Assembly (NCBI GenBank): GCA_017871115.1
Contig: JAFCIZ010000005.1
Location: forward strand, 1,240,001 to 1,304,000
Reading direction: 5' to 3'
Source: Cunninghamella blakesleeana
Taxonomy: Eukaryota > Mucoromycota > Mucoromycetes > Mucorales > Cunninghamellaceae
DNA length: 64,000 nt
Positions 22,849 to 34,592 of this stretch are shown in pieces. The notes under the pieces were generated by a model. The model was not told where the DNA came from. It ran no database searches and worked only from the letters and a program-made list of their open reading frames with translations. The translations under genes and the position numbers were made by a program. Each line of letters begins with the position of its first letter. Positions within the stretch are counted from its first letter, which is position 1.

Positions 22849-24288
22849 TTAATACCATTCAATATGGTGTTCCGAAAAAAGTAAAAAACCTTGTCTATCC
22901 CATCTCTTTTGAAGAGGATCCCGTTGACAAAACTCCATACAAATTGTATCATCTTCCCGATGTTCAAAAACAAAAACACCATCAAAATGGTCTCCTTTTT
23001 TTAATCCACCTTTTTTTACATTTTGTTTTAAAATACAATCATAAAAAGTTGCTAATATACAAGGCCGCCATCCATGCTGTCTTCTTTTTAAAGTTGGCGT
23101 GATTGCTGGTGTCGATGAAGATGCTTTAAAAGAAGAAAAAGTTGTATCATAATAACCTACAGGATTTGATCTTAAATTTTGATAATTATTTGAAGCTTGA
23201 TGACCAATTTCTAAAACAGATTGAAATGATAAATCAGTAAGAATACCTTCATCTTCATACCATAATTTCCCATGTCGACATTCTAATCGATCATTAAATA
23301 CTACTACTTTATTTAAATCATGTAACATACAAAAATAAGATGAGGAAGAGGAGATGGTAGTGGTAGTTGTACTAATGGTATTTTTTATAATATTTTCTCG
23401 TTCTTCTTCTTCTTCTTGTTGTTGTTGTTGTTGTTGTTGTTGTTGATGGCGATAATGATTATAAATAGTTGATGGGGATGGTTCTATTAATGATAAAGAA
23501 GTAGTGGTGGTAGTTGCACGATTAGAAAATAACAAGATACCTCCATTATAATGATTATTAATTATATTATTATTATTATTGTTATTATTATTATTATAAT
23601 TATTATAATTATTATTATTATTATATATATTATTATTAAGATGTTGATGATGATAGAAAGAAGTAGTAATTTTTTTTTTCTTTTTTCTTTTTTGAGTCTC
23701 TTCCTCATCCTTCAATGTCACATGATAATACACCCGCCTAGGAGCATTACCCATCATCCGATGTCGATTGGACAACGTAGCACTTCCTAATAAAGCTTTA
23801 TTGGTAGAAGTTGGGATGGTAATATGATGTTGAGTATGGGCATACGTATGACGACGTGGACGATAATAATGGTATGGGTGTATTTTAAAAAGTTGTAAAA
23901 TTTGTTTTTTTTGTTCCAAAGTTGAATAAGGATACCGACAAAAATATGATGAAGGAATTAATTCAACCAAGTCAATGGCAAAAGGCGAAGAAATGGGTAT
24001 AGGCGCAGAAGCAAGGAATCGACATAGAGCTAAAAAAAAGCATTCTTCTTTTTCTTTTTCTTCTTTTGAAATTTGATTTTCATCTTGCTCTGATTCATAA
24101 GGATTAGTGGTGGTAGTATTTTCCAAGATTAATATTTTCGAAAGAAAAGCATATCGGGTATTGAATGAACTGCCTATTTGATAGAGCTGAGGATGAATTG
24201 TTATTGCATTATAATAGTCCAGTGGGTTATCAAAAAAATTGAACAGATAACAAAGTATTTCTGTTGGTAAATCTAATAATTGAACCAT
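22849..24288 (-). CDS. F-box protein with poly-Asn/poly-Gln insert
   Basis: A single 479-codon exon. The N-terminus (MVQLLDLPTEILCYLFNFFD) is an F-box, the Skp1-binding module of SCF ubiquitin ligases. The middle (residues about 200-310) is low complexity with long Asn, Gln, Glu and Thr runs encoded by AAT/CAA repeats. The C-terminal 150 residues are ordinary sequence (MLHDLNKVVVFNDRLECRHG; HGWRPCILATFYDCILKQNV; FDGVFVFEHREDDTICMEFC) and probably form the substrate-recognition part, which I do not recognise. The end is a Trp/Tyr-containing HHIEWY. Substrate and role are unknown. The lack of introns despite 1.4 kb is unusual here but not unique. Confidence 0.7.
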   Translation of the reverse strand: MVQLLDLPTEILCYLFNFFDNPLDYYNAITIHPQLYQIGSSFNTRYAFLSKILILENTTTTNPYESEQDENQISKEEKEKEECFFLALCRFLASAPIPISSPFAIDLVELIPSSYFCRYPYSTLEQKKQILQLFKIHPYHYYRPRRHTYAHTQHHITIPTSTNKALLGSATLSNRHRMMGNAPRRVYYHVTLKDEEETQKRKKKKKITTSFYHHQHLNNNIYNNNNNYNNYNNNNNNNNNNIINNHYNGGILLFSNRATTTTTSLSLIEPSPSTIYNHYRHQQQQQQQQQQEEEEERENIIKNTISTTTTTISSSSSYFCMLHDLNKVVVFNDRLECRHGKLWYEDEGILTDLSFQSVLEIGHQASNNYQNLRSNPVGYYDTTFSSFKASSSTPAITPTLKRRQHGWRPCILATFYDCILKQNVKKGGLKKGDHFDGVFVFEHREDDTICMEFCQRDPLQKRWDRQGFLLFSEHHIEWY

Positions 24289-26967
24289 AATAAATGGTTA
24301 TTAAAGTAATGAAGGAAGCAAAATAAAAGAGAAGAAGGACAAAAAATAAAAAATGTGAAAATACAAGTAAAAAGAGACCGAAAGAAAAGGAAAAGAAAGA
24401 GATTAATTTTTTTAAAAACTTTATAAGATAAAAAAATTTAAATCCCGTATTTTTTTAATAATCCAAGATTATTTTTCAAAACTTTATATTAAAAAATAAT
24501 ACTTTAATTTTATTCCTTTTTATTTTATTTAATAATAATAGTAGTGGTAGTAATATAGAAAAAAAATCAATAAAAATCATTTGTAATATAATTCTTTTTG
24601 TATTTTTGATATTATTTTTGATATATATTTTCTAATCACAGGTTTGATCGGGTAAGATATCATTAGACTATTTTAAAAATATCAGCTGTACCTTTCCTTC
24701 GCTTTATATATATGTGTAAATAATTGTATGTATATGTATAAATAATATTATTAGAATAATATAAAATAGATAGATAAAACCAATTCAAATACATTTATGT
24801 ATTAAAATGAACACATGACCTTGCGCATTAGCTAAACTACTTTTTTAAAACTCTTGGTTTATCTCTTTTCATTATCTATTTTTTTTTTAAAAAAAAATAT
24901 GAAGTTTCTTTTGTTTAAAAAAAAATTACTGTTTGTAGAAAAATATATTATTTATCATTTTTTTATAGTTTGCATAATATATATAAAGTTTTATTTCTAA
25001 TTAATATAAAAATATAAAAATACAATGAAAAAAGATAATTGTACAAGAGCTTGTATTTTTATTTGAATTTCTATCTGATGATGATATTGTAGAAGATTCA
25101 TTTATGATTTATGGGTAGCATCTTTATAAAAAATGGTAACGGGTATCTCAAAACATATTATAGTCGTTTCAGATTTTACTAAAGGGATGTGTCTTTTTTA
25201 ATTTAATTACATAATATTTGAGCTCTATTAGGTGGACACTTCTTATTTTAAATATGGCGAGCCAATATCTACCTGGAGTATTTTATCGTCTAAGTTTAAT
25301 AAGCTCCTTTTAAAAATTGGTAATGATATAATGATGGGAGTAAATCTATTTAGGTGTGACAAAATTCGATATCTGCAAGATCTTCTCATAATGATTACAT
25401 TGATGACCACTGACTTGATTTCTACCAAGATATTAAAAGTGTTTAGTCGATTTGTAGGAAAACCTGGAGTTCCTATGTATATATATATGGCTGTAGCTCA
25501 TCAAGTTATTTTTTTTAAAATATATCTATGTTTATACCTCTATTTGTTTCAAAAACAAGTGATAATAATAGTGATAATATGTGTATATGTAATTATTACT
25601 ATTTTATTTTTTATTATTGGTTTATAGCACATAGAAACTTCTATGTACTGTCAATTTATTCGATAAATTAATTTTGATTGTACTTGATATACCAAACACT
25701 ACAATACTAAAAGATATTAGCTTCAGTGGATTATATATAAACTATTAAAAAATGACAAAACTGAACAGCTAACTCAACTTCAAAAACTTCAAGAATATCT
25801 TGAATTATGTTATCACAGAGGGATTAATAATAATGTTACTGATCCAGAACTTCCAAAAGTAATATATGTAATTGAATAATAATGGGATATTTTTTAATGT
25901 ATTAACTATTATTACTATTTAATATGTTTATAGAACATAGATCCATGGTTACTAAATTCAATCTTTAACTAGCGATGACCTTCACCGACATGAAATAGTT
26001 TTTCAAGGGGTAAAATTGATAATATAAATAAAATTTAAGCACTATTATAAAGGAATTAATTTTATAACTACAAAGAGTATATTACTATTTCTACACATTT
26101 ATCATTATCAACATTTTATAGATGAAACACTTTAAATGTCAATCATGCAATCAAATTTTCATCATAAAATATGTTAAAAGCAAATATGATGCATTATACC
26201 ATCGTGAAGTAATAAAAGTGTACAGTAGTCATTTATAAAACAGGTGTTCATTATTTTTGCTAATAGATGAATCCAATACCTTGTAAAAATAAAGGCTATA
26301 ACATTCGGCGTAAATATAAACCAACTGTAAAAAAAAAAAAAAAACACTACAATATTGCCTATGTAAAGTATCATATAACAAAATATATTTAAAAAGCATT
26401 TTTAAGAAATATATCTATTTTATATGCATACAAACTTTTTCTTTAATAATATTATTATTATTTGGTATCTTTAGCAATTACTTTTCCATAGTCATTATAC
26501 CATATATTCTTTTATAATTTTCAAATCCATATAGTTCAATTTATATGTTCTGATAAGCGATAATATATATATATGTTTACAAGTATTATTATTATTTTGT
26601 TGTTCTGATTAAAGTAAACAAGCAATTTTTTTTTCCTGAGATTATAAACCAGAAATGTTTTAAAAAACAATAAATAAATAAATATAGATTAATGAGTTTT
26701 TAATACAGTAACATATATATATATATATATATACTTGAAAATATAAAGGTAAAGAAACATTTGTTTTATTAAATAAAAAATAAAATATATATCAATATAT
26801 ATAATAATATTTAAGCCCTAAATATTAAAAAAAAAAAAAAAAGGTTATTATTATATTGCAAATTATTTATGAATCCATCCTTTATTTTTATATTTCATTC
26901 CATTTCTTTCATCTTCAATCTTTCTCTCCCTCAATATTTATAAATATACACATATCTCCTTATAAAC
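24289..26967. other. Large intergenic region containing decayed coding fragments
   Basis: A 2.7-kb spacer between the F-box and bleomycin hydrolase genes. The central part (about 25030-26240) has protein-like fragments listed separately. The rest is TA/ATT-rich and featureless. Confidence 0.5.
25030..26240 (+). pseudogene. Decayed multi-fragment coding sequence, identity unknown
   Basis: Several plus-strand fragments have non-biased, protein-like composition but are broken by stops and frame changes: QELVFLFEFLSDDDIVEDSF near 25040-25115, a shifted KNGNGYLKTYYSRFRFY near 25130-25185, and a 131-codon frame at 25232-25627. Next is LTQLQKLQEYLELCYHRGIN...TDPELPK near 25750-25858. Its end reads AAA|gtaata, and an acceptor tttatag before 25934 continues as NIDPWLLNSI. 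Last is MKHFKCQSCNQIF (26122-26238) with a C-x2-C pair. The surviving splice-like junction suggests one spliced gene that has decayed, perhaps a transposon-derived or helicase-associated gene. No family can be named with confidence. Confidence 0.35.
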
Positions 26968-28910
26968 TTACAAAGCACCCATAGGATCATAAGCAGGGAG
27001 AACATGAGGTTCTTGTTTTAATACATCCACCAATTTCTTTGGTACATCATCTTTTTCCAAAACGATTTGATAAACGAATTCAGAGAACCAATCATCACTC
27101 ATGGTCCAAAAACCTTCACCAACAGCGCCACTATTACCCCAAGAATTAGCAACGCGGTATTTAACAGGTTTGCCATCCTTAATGTGAACACCGGTAAAGA
27201 CCATGGCATGTGTCATTAAGGATTCACCGGTTAAGAGACGTTCAGCTTTAGTCATACCAAAAGTAACATCGTAAGCAAGTTCATAATCGAATATATTTAA
27301 ATCCATTGTAGCTAATTTACGGTCATTAAATTTGTTTACGTCGCAACCAAACCATACTGGTTTACCAGATTTTAAAGTTTTCACGACTAATTCTTTCAAG
27401 GTATCTACTTCAGTATTGACGTATAAAACAGGCTCACCTCCTACTACATTGCCTAAGCGATCAACGGTATAAGCCTTGGAGTATTTGTTACGGGGATCAT
27501 TGATTAAGGATAATGTATTTTCAACCTATGAATATAAAAATAAAATATAAAGATGAGAAAAATTAAAAAAGAAAATATGGATTGTGATCTTATTATTATT
27601 TCTAATATATATTAAATTTACCTTGAAATTGGAGAAATCATTATAGAACTTTTGAGGTGTAAGGTTTTTATGATGAATGTATTTACCATCTTTATCATAA
27701 GTTTCCCAATCAAAGGATTTAGGAGGTTCACCCAAGAAAATAACCATAATACGGTGAATATCTTCCATCATTCCTTGTTTAAGTACACGGATAGAATTGA
27801 TTGAGACACCATCTTGGACAGCTTTACGGATTTGAAGAGCAAATTCTCTAAGTTTAGCAGTAACAGTCCAATTAAGGCGCGAAGTAGATGAGGAAGCATA
27901 AGTTTCAGGGTAAGCACTCTTGGGAACAACACCATATTTATTCACGATGTTGACAAACATCTATATATATGGATATCATCATGATCATAAGTAATAATGA
28001 TGAGATTATAAATAAATAATATGATTTATATATATATATATGTATGATTTTTTTTTTAAAAAATAAAATAATAAAAAAGAAAAGAGAGAGGACTTACAGA
28101 ATATTGACCGCCATCATTTACAGGAGCAGTGAATAAATATTGTACAACACGGTCATTAATATCTTTATGAGCCAAATCAATCATATTTTCCAAGAACCAA
28201 TTTGCCTTTTCAAGTTTATCTATTTTCCAAAAAAATAAAAATAATAAGAAAGAGATATACGTCATATGAGAGGGATGTTACACATTAGTATCATCTCTCT
28301 TTTGATACACTTTTTTTACTCTTCTTTATTCTCTAAAAATTACCATAAAAGAACAAGTAACTTTGACTTAATTCAAAGTCATCCTTAAGTTTATATTTGT
28401 TAATCATGGCCAATCGGAGCACATTTGTTCCTATATAAAACAAATAAATAAAGGAAATATATAAATTGTATTAGTGAATGACGATATGTTTTTTTTTTAG
28501 TTGTATCATATCAATAAAAAATAAATATAAAAACAATTATATATATAATTACCTGCAAATAACCAACAACGACCAGATTGTTTTTGATTGGTAATGGCCC
28601 CTTCAACATCTAATTTGACATTAAAGATATGATCATCCTTTTTAGCACTAGCAGGGTTTACCAAGACGTCGGTAGGATCATTAGCCATAATAGCATTCAT
28701 AGCCAATACGTTTTTTTTTTGTTTCCAAAAGGAATCACTGAATTTATCCAAGGTATCATGAGTTAAATGAGCATGGCCATGGCTATTTAAATCCAAATCT
28801 TGTAACATATCCATTATTTTACGAGTAGATCCAGTTTGTGCCATTTCCTTTTCGCTTAAACCACCACCGTATTGTTGTTGTTTAGTAGGAGTAGATTGTT
28901 CAGCACCCAT
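26968..28910 (-). CDS. BLH1: Bleomycin hydrolase (C1B papain-like cysteine aminopeptidase)
   Basis: Five exons (first 28910-28553, last ending at 26968) encode about 480 residues, the normal length for Blh1/Lap3. The catalytic Cys lies in NQKQSGRCWLFAG, split by the first intron. The catalytic His is in LMTHAMVFTGVH and the Asn in YRVANSWGNSGAVGEGFW. Family members form cytosolic homohexamers with the active sites inside. They trim peptides and hydrolyse homocysteine thiolactone, and inactivate bleomycin. The C-terminus VLPAYDPMGAL keeps the typical tail that occupies the active-site cleft and limits activity to exopeptidase. N-terminal MGAEQST begins with Met-Gly, so N-myristoylation is conceivable but unproven. 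Confidence 0.95.
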
Positions 28911-29258
28911 ATTATTATTTTATTAAAAAGGATTTATTATTATTATTATTAAAAAAAAAAGAGAGATTTATTTTATTTTTTTAATGAAATCAAAAAAAAA
29001 AATAAAAGAAAGAAAGAAGCGATTTTAAAAAAAAAAATGTGAGCAAGATAAAAAAATAAAAGAGAGATAATAAAAAAATTGACATATATAAAAAATTGCG
29101 CGCCATCGGGGATCACCTGATACTCCGGGGTTTTAAATAAGAAACCTATCATAATGAGATAATCCAAAATTAGGTTTTACTGCATGATGAAAAAAAAGGC
29201 TAACCTCTAGCCAGCTTGTTATTATTATTATTATTATTGTAATCATACTTTATTTAAA
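28911..29258. other. Intergenic, bleomycin hydrolase promoter
   Basis: A 348-bp spacer. A relatively GC-rich island (gcgcgccatcggggatcacc, near 29098, followed by a second tactccgggg patch) sits about 200 bp upstream of the bleomycin hydrolase start. The rest is poly-A/T and an ATT microsatellite near 29220. Confidence 0.4.
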
Positions 29259-29763
29259 TTAAAAGCAAAAAGTAAACCAAGAAAAAAAAGATTTAAAACT
29301 AGAATCAGAATCAGAATTTAAATTTGAAGTTGAATCTGAAGAAATAGAGGAAGAAGGGGAAGAAATAGATTGGTAATGTATAGAAGTATTAGTATGTAAA
29401 GAAGGAGAAGAAATGGATGGAGGAGTAGAGAACAAGTTTGTTAATTCTTTATCATCATTTTCGTCGTCTAGGGTTGATTCATCATCATCATCATCATCAT
29501 TCTCTTCATCATCATTTGTAGATATAATGGATGGCTTATATCCTTTTTCTATTAGTATTTGATGGGTCCATAGTAAATATAAACTTTCGTCATCATCATT
29601 TGGACTTATATTATTACTTGAGGTTATTTTTGTATCATCTAAAAAGTAAACAATATAAAAAAACCATATTGTAAATAAAATGACTTTGCTCTCTACCTAC
29701 GTATATTTATATATACTTATGTTACATACTAGAGTTAGATCCATAGTTTTTCGGATACATCAT
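29259..29763 (-). CDS. Small acidic Ser/Asp-rich hypothetical protein
   Basis: Two exons, 29763-29730 and 29638-29259, join in frame to 137 residues. The start MMYPKNYGSNS is in the first, followed by NDTKITSSNNISPNDDDESL. One segment, YLLWTHQILIEKGYKPSIIS, looks like a structured helix. It is followed by an Asp/Glu run, a long Ser-rich stretch and the aromatic terminus FKSFFSWFTFCF. An upstream potential exon near 30013 (MSFVSSE) cannot be joined in frame, so it may be 5' UTR. No family recognised. The non-random TrpThrHis segment and clean splice sites favour a real gene, but this is moderate support only. Confidence 0.5.
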
Positions 29764-30542
29764 TGAACCTAAGAAAATAAAAAAGGGTTGGGTGTTAAAA
29801 TTCGATATTTTATTATATTTATTATTACTATTATTATGAATATTTACTCGATTGATATGAATTGGTTGGGTATAAATGATTTTTTGTTGTCTATTTAATA
29901 ATATATCAAAATATAGAGATATGATGACTGAGTTTAATATTATTATTATTACTATTATTTATTTATTTATTATTAATTATTTATTTATTTACTTCTGATG
30001 ATACAAAAGACATGGCGTATATTTCTAAAAAACAATAAATAAAAGAAGTTGAAAAATAAAAGAGAGAGAGAGAGAGAAAGAGAAAGAGAAAAAGATATTT
30101 ATAGAATTTATATAATATATATATATATATAATGATAATAATATTAGGATTCTTTCTCAGTAAAAAATAATAAAAAAAAAGGGGCAGTAGATCCACGTAT
30201 CATTTATAAAAAAATGAATTTTATTGGTTAAAACTTCTTTCTCTCTCCATTCTCTCTGAGTGGAATTGTAAAATAGTCTTCTGATACATGGTAACTTTTT
30301 TTTTTTTATATATTATTTTTTTTATTATACATGTGGTTTATATAGTAAAAGATCTTTTTTTTATATATATATATATAAAATAATAATAATAATAACCATC
30401 AGACTAGGTTTTTTTATTTTGGTCATTTGCTTTTTTTTTTATAAATATACATATGTATATATATATATTTATATATCTATAAAAACAAATCATCGTGATT
30501 AATTCTACATTTATAGAAAGTGTAACCATCTTTTTTGAATAC

Positions 30543-30575
<33 letters not shown>

Positions 30576-31319
30576 CCTATGTGAACTACGTACATTAAAA
30601 AAAAAAAAAACTCTCGGTTCTATTAAAATATTATTTCCTTTTAGATTATGCCATTTTAAAAAAAATGATATAAAATTTCAATTTCAATTCTTCATTATCC
30701 TTTTAATTTTAATCATAACCTTTTTCTTTACAAGTCATTTTTTAATTCGATCAGCCGACGTCAAGTGTTAAATGATATATTATGTTGATTTTTTCCCTTC
30801 CCCTTTTTTTGTATTGTCGGTCAGTGCAAGGGAAAAAAAATAAAATAAAAAATATTACAAGATTATTAAGGAGGAGAAAAATAGAATGAAAACTAATATC
30901 ATCTGATCATACGCTTCTTCAATCTTATGAATATATACATATTTATAAAATACATGGTGTAAATAGTATTGTTTTATTTTTATTTTTTTATAATGGATGA
31001 TATATTTGTAAACTGTACATGAATAAAATTCTACATATAAAAAAAAAAAGAATGTATAGGAAAAATCAAAATAAAACGAAATAAAGTTTATATGAATAAT
31101 AGGTTAAAGTTTGAGGAAAAAGGTGAGCAAATAATTGTATGATTCTATAAGTGTTCTTTTTTTTTTTATATAAATATATAAAAAGTTGAGACAGAAAAAA
31201 AAAAAAAAAAATTGTGTACAATAATACATACGAAGAAAGATAGTAGAGTTGTTATTGTTGTCGTTTTTATTACCATTGCTTGTTCTTTGTTGTTTTATTA
31301 TTATTATTATTGTTATTAT
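29764..31319. other. Intergenic, no gene seen
   Basis: A 1.56-kb spacer rich in TA and homopolymer runs, with a GA-rich stretch (agagagagag near 30060) and TA repeats near 30115, 30365 and 30545. Short frames at 29981, 30404 and 30535 are Ile/Tyr/Lys/Phe-rich artefacts of these repeats. Confidence 0.5.
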
Positions 31320-31676
31320 TTATGCTGAAGAAACTTGCAAATTTTTAGCTTTTTGTTTAATATCACCATAACAGTGTTTACAAAGGTGATGTAATAATTT
31401 TGTATTACCACAAGCAGGACAAGTGGCAATATTATCTTTTTGTTGTAATCCTTTGTTACTAGCCCGCATACGTTTTTTAGAATGAGATGTTTTCTTTTTA
31501 GGTGCTGCCCATAAAATAGGCCCTAACCAACTAGGTACTTGGAAAGTGTTGCTATTAATATTATTATTGTTTGTGAAGGAGCCATTTAACCATTGTCCAA
31601 TACTAGCTAAAGGTGCATATCGTGTAGTAGTATTAAAGGTAGTGGTGCGTGTTACTGATAAAACTGATCCTATCAT
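31320..31676 (-). CDS. MRPL32: Mitochondrial large-subunit ribosomal protein bL32m
   Basis: A single exon of 118 codons. The N-terminal half (MIGSVLSVTRTTTFNTTTRY) is a basic, Thr/Ser-rich presequence. The mature part begins around WAAPKKKTSHSKKRMRASNK, the L32 signature. It is followed by the zinc ribbon CPACGNTKLLHHLCKHC with its two CxxC pairs. In yeast, maturation of this protein by the m-AAA protease gates ribosome assembly; whether the same occurs here is not visible from sequence. Confidence 0.92.
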   Translation of the reverse strand: MIGSVLSVTRTTTFNTTTRYAPLASIGQWLNGSFTNNNNINSNTFQVPSWLGPILWAAPKKKTSHSKKRMRASNKGLQQKDNIATCPACGNTKLLHHLCKHCYGDIKQKAKNLQVSSA

Positions 31677-31962
31677 GTCAAAAATAGAAATATATGTATA
31701 TATATATAATGAGTAAAAGGGAAGACAAAAAAAAAAAAATGAAAGCGAACCTAGTTAAAAAAAAAAATCAACTTCAGCCACTTTTAATTTTTGAGTCACG
31801 GCCATTCATTTTTTTTTTAAAAGAAATTCCAGCTCTCTCTCTTTTTTTTTTTTTGCCTCTTCTTAATATATTTATAATATTTTAAACTAAACTTTATATA
31901 TATAAATATAAATATATATAAATATATATACATTTATATATATACATACATATACATATATT

Positions 31963-34172
31963 ATGGATTCTAATACAAAGTCAACGGTAAAAGGATAAAT
32001 AAATAAATAAATATAAAAGTAATAATAATAATAAAAAAGTAGAAAAACAAGAGGAAGAAGAACATTCCCTCTTATTATTTTATCTTGTATCTCTTTTTAG
32101 CCTTTACATATTCCTCAGGCAAGTAATAAAGTTATAGTCGGTTCACCTAACATCGGTCAGCCTATGAGCTCATCCTATGAAAACCAATGGTTAGCTGGTC
32201 AAGATAAAAAAATAACTAGACGAAAAAGTGGAATAGAAGATAACAATAATAATAATAAAGAAAGTGGACAGCAACAACAACAACAACAACAACAGCAACA
32301 AAAAAAGAAACACGAAGCATCTTCATCTCAACAACAGCAACAACACCAAGCAAATAATAATAATGGGGCACCCGTACGTAAAAGTCAAAAAAATATGACC
32401 AAAGCAGAACGTAGAGCATTACAAGAACAACAAAAGTTAGAAAAAGAAAAACGTATTGCAGCTGGATTACCTAAAAATGCTAAAAAAGCTGCAGAAGTGC
32501 TAGAAAAACAAGGTGGTGGTGTACATAATACTGGTGGTAGTAGTGGAAGTGGAAATAATAAATCAGCAACAATAAATAGTAATAATAATCAACAGGATGA
32601 TCATACAGCAACAACACAAAAAAAAAAAAATAGTGCTACTGATAATAGCAATAAAAAGAGTAATCCAGCAAATAAAGCTCAAAAGAACCAAGTCCCATGG
32701 TTACTTCATTTAGATGCTTCCAAAAGTCCCGATACTTCTGGTTCCAATAAAGATTTACATCCGGCTGTGAAAACTTTAGCTTTATATTTCTCTAATTATA
32801 AAATTGTTGGATCCAACGCAAGATGTGTCGCCATGTTACAAACATTTTCAAAGGTTATTGAAGAGCATAAACCTCCTTCTGATGCTACCTTTTCAAGACA
32901 TATTCAAAAGCATTTAGATCCTCATATTGCTTATTTATTAGCGACAAGACCCATGTCCCTAAGTATGCGTGAGTGTATTCGTTGGTTGAAAAAAGAAATG
33001 GCTGATATTGTGGAAGAAGATCCTCCTTTACCAGATGAAGATGCTCGTCATCGATTAATGGATCTCATTGATCATTTTATTCGTGAACGTATCACTTTGG
33101 CAGATCAATTAATTGTTCAAAATGGTTTACAAAAAATTCAAGATGGCGAAGTCATTCTTACTTTTGGAAAATCTTCTGTAGTCGAAAGTTTATTATTGGA
33201 AACTAAAAAGAAAGGAATTGATTTTAAAGTTATTGTAGTGGATAGTAGACCCTTGTTTGAAGGTAAAATGAAATGAAATAGAAGAAAATTTAAAAAAAAA
33301 AAAAAAATAAGCGAGTGTAAAAACTAAAGAATTTATTCTCTTATTTTTTTGGATAATCATTAGGAAAACATTTATTAAGAAAATTAGTTGCTGCGGGTAT
33401 TGATTGTTCATATCATTTATTATCAAGTGTCTACGTTGCTTTATCTTCTGTTACAAAAGTCATTATGGGTGCTCATGCTTTATTAAACAATGGTGCTGTT
33501 TATTCTCGTGTTGGAACTTCTATGGTAGCGATGGCTGCAAGTGATAAACAGGTATATATATAAAGTAAAGCAAAATAATAATAATAATAAAAAGGTGTAA
33601 TAATGACTCAACTTTTATTGTTTATTTCAAAGATTCCTGTTATGATTTGTTGTGAAACCTATAAATTCGTCAATCGCACTCAAGTAGATTCTTTTGTTAT
33701 GAATGAAATTGGTAACCCAGATGACCTCGTCAATACAAAATCAACTTTCAATTCAAATCATCTTGACCACCCTAATCCAACAAAATCAGCTTTAGAAAAC
33801 TGGCGCGAACAACCTAATCTTCGTTTACTCAATTTACTTTATGATGTGACACCTTCTAAATTCATTACACTTGTGGTAACTGAAGTTGGTCTTATTCCTT
33901 GTACCTCTGCTCCTGTTGTAAGTTGCTCGTTCTCATTTTATATATTTATATGCTCTTTATATTATATTGTTATTAACTAATTTTTTTCATCTATTTTATT
34001 ATTATTCGTTTAGATTTGGCGTGAATACAAGTAAGTGCTAACTATTTATACTCATATTTATTTATTTAATTAAAAAATTAATAATAATGATCCATATAAA
34101 CGTATATATTCTAACTCTATTACTATTATTATCATATTTTATTTTAGTGAGGAATTTGGAAAACGGGGATAG
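31963..34172 (+). CDS. GCD2: Translation initiation factor eIF2B subunit delta
   Basis: Six exons, 31963-31986, 32101-33262, 33364-33551, 33633-33917, 34014-34030 and 34148-34172, encode 566 residues. The N-terminal third is low complexity (Gln, Asn, Lys runs). The C-terminal half is the conserved eIF2B alpha/beta/delta Rossmann-like fold (SNARCVAMLQTFSKVIEEHK; HIAYLLATRPMSLSMRECIR; VGTSMVAMAASDKQIPVMIC; ending REYNEEFGKRG). eIF2B is the GDP/GTP exchange factor of eIF2, and delta belongs to its regulatory subcomplex that senses phosphorylated eIF2 alpha. The first coding exon is only 24 nt, and exon 5 only 17 nt. Confidence 0.93.
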
Positions 34173-34592
34173 GATAATCAGCATTACAGTGCGTATATAT
34201 CATGTAGAATATCAGTATATAACATATGATTTTTTTTGGGAAATAAAATGTATCTCGATGATTTAATGTAAACTAAGTTTATCTCACCTTACAGAATATG
34301 AATCATATAAAAATGTATATAAAGAATTAATTTTTTTTTTTTTTACCAATCACCAATAACAATATAAAAAAATGTATACAAGATATTACTTGCATTATTT
34401 ATTTAAAATAAAATAATGGAGTATATAGATATATTTAAAAAAAGATATTTAATGAATGAGTATTTTTATGTGCATCAATCTCCAAAATTAAAATAAATAA
34501 AACTATAAAGTTTCATGTTTAAAGTTACTTTTTTTTTTTAAAAAAAAAATAGGATAATGAATAATTTGTATATTAATTTATTTTAAAAATTA
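34173..34592. other. Convergent 3' spacer, no gene seen
   Basis: 420 bp between the eIF2B delta and oxidoreductase stop codons, AT-rich, holding both 3' UTRs. Nothing else recognised. Confidence 0.5.

Noticed and set aside
23551..23790. 79-codon frame with a long poly-Ile run
   Set aside because: Antisense reading of the poly-Asn tract in the F-box gene.
29730..30013. Upstream MSFVSSE exon for the small acidic gene
   Set aside because: Joining it at its only good donor puts a stop codon directly after the junction, so it is at most 5' UTR.
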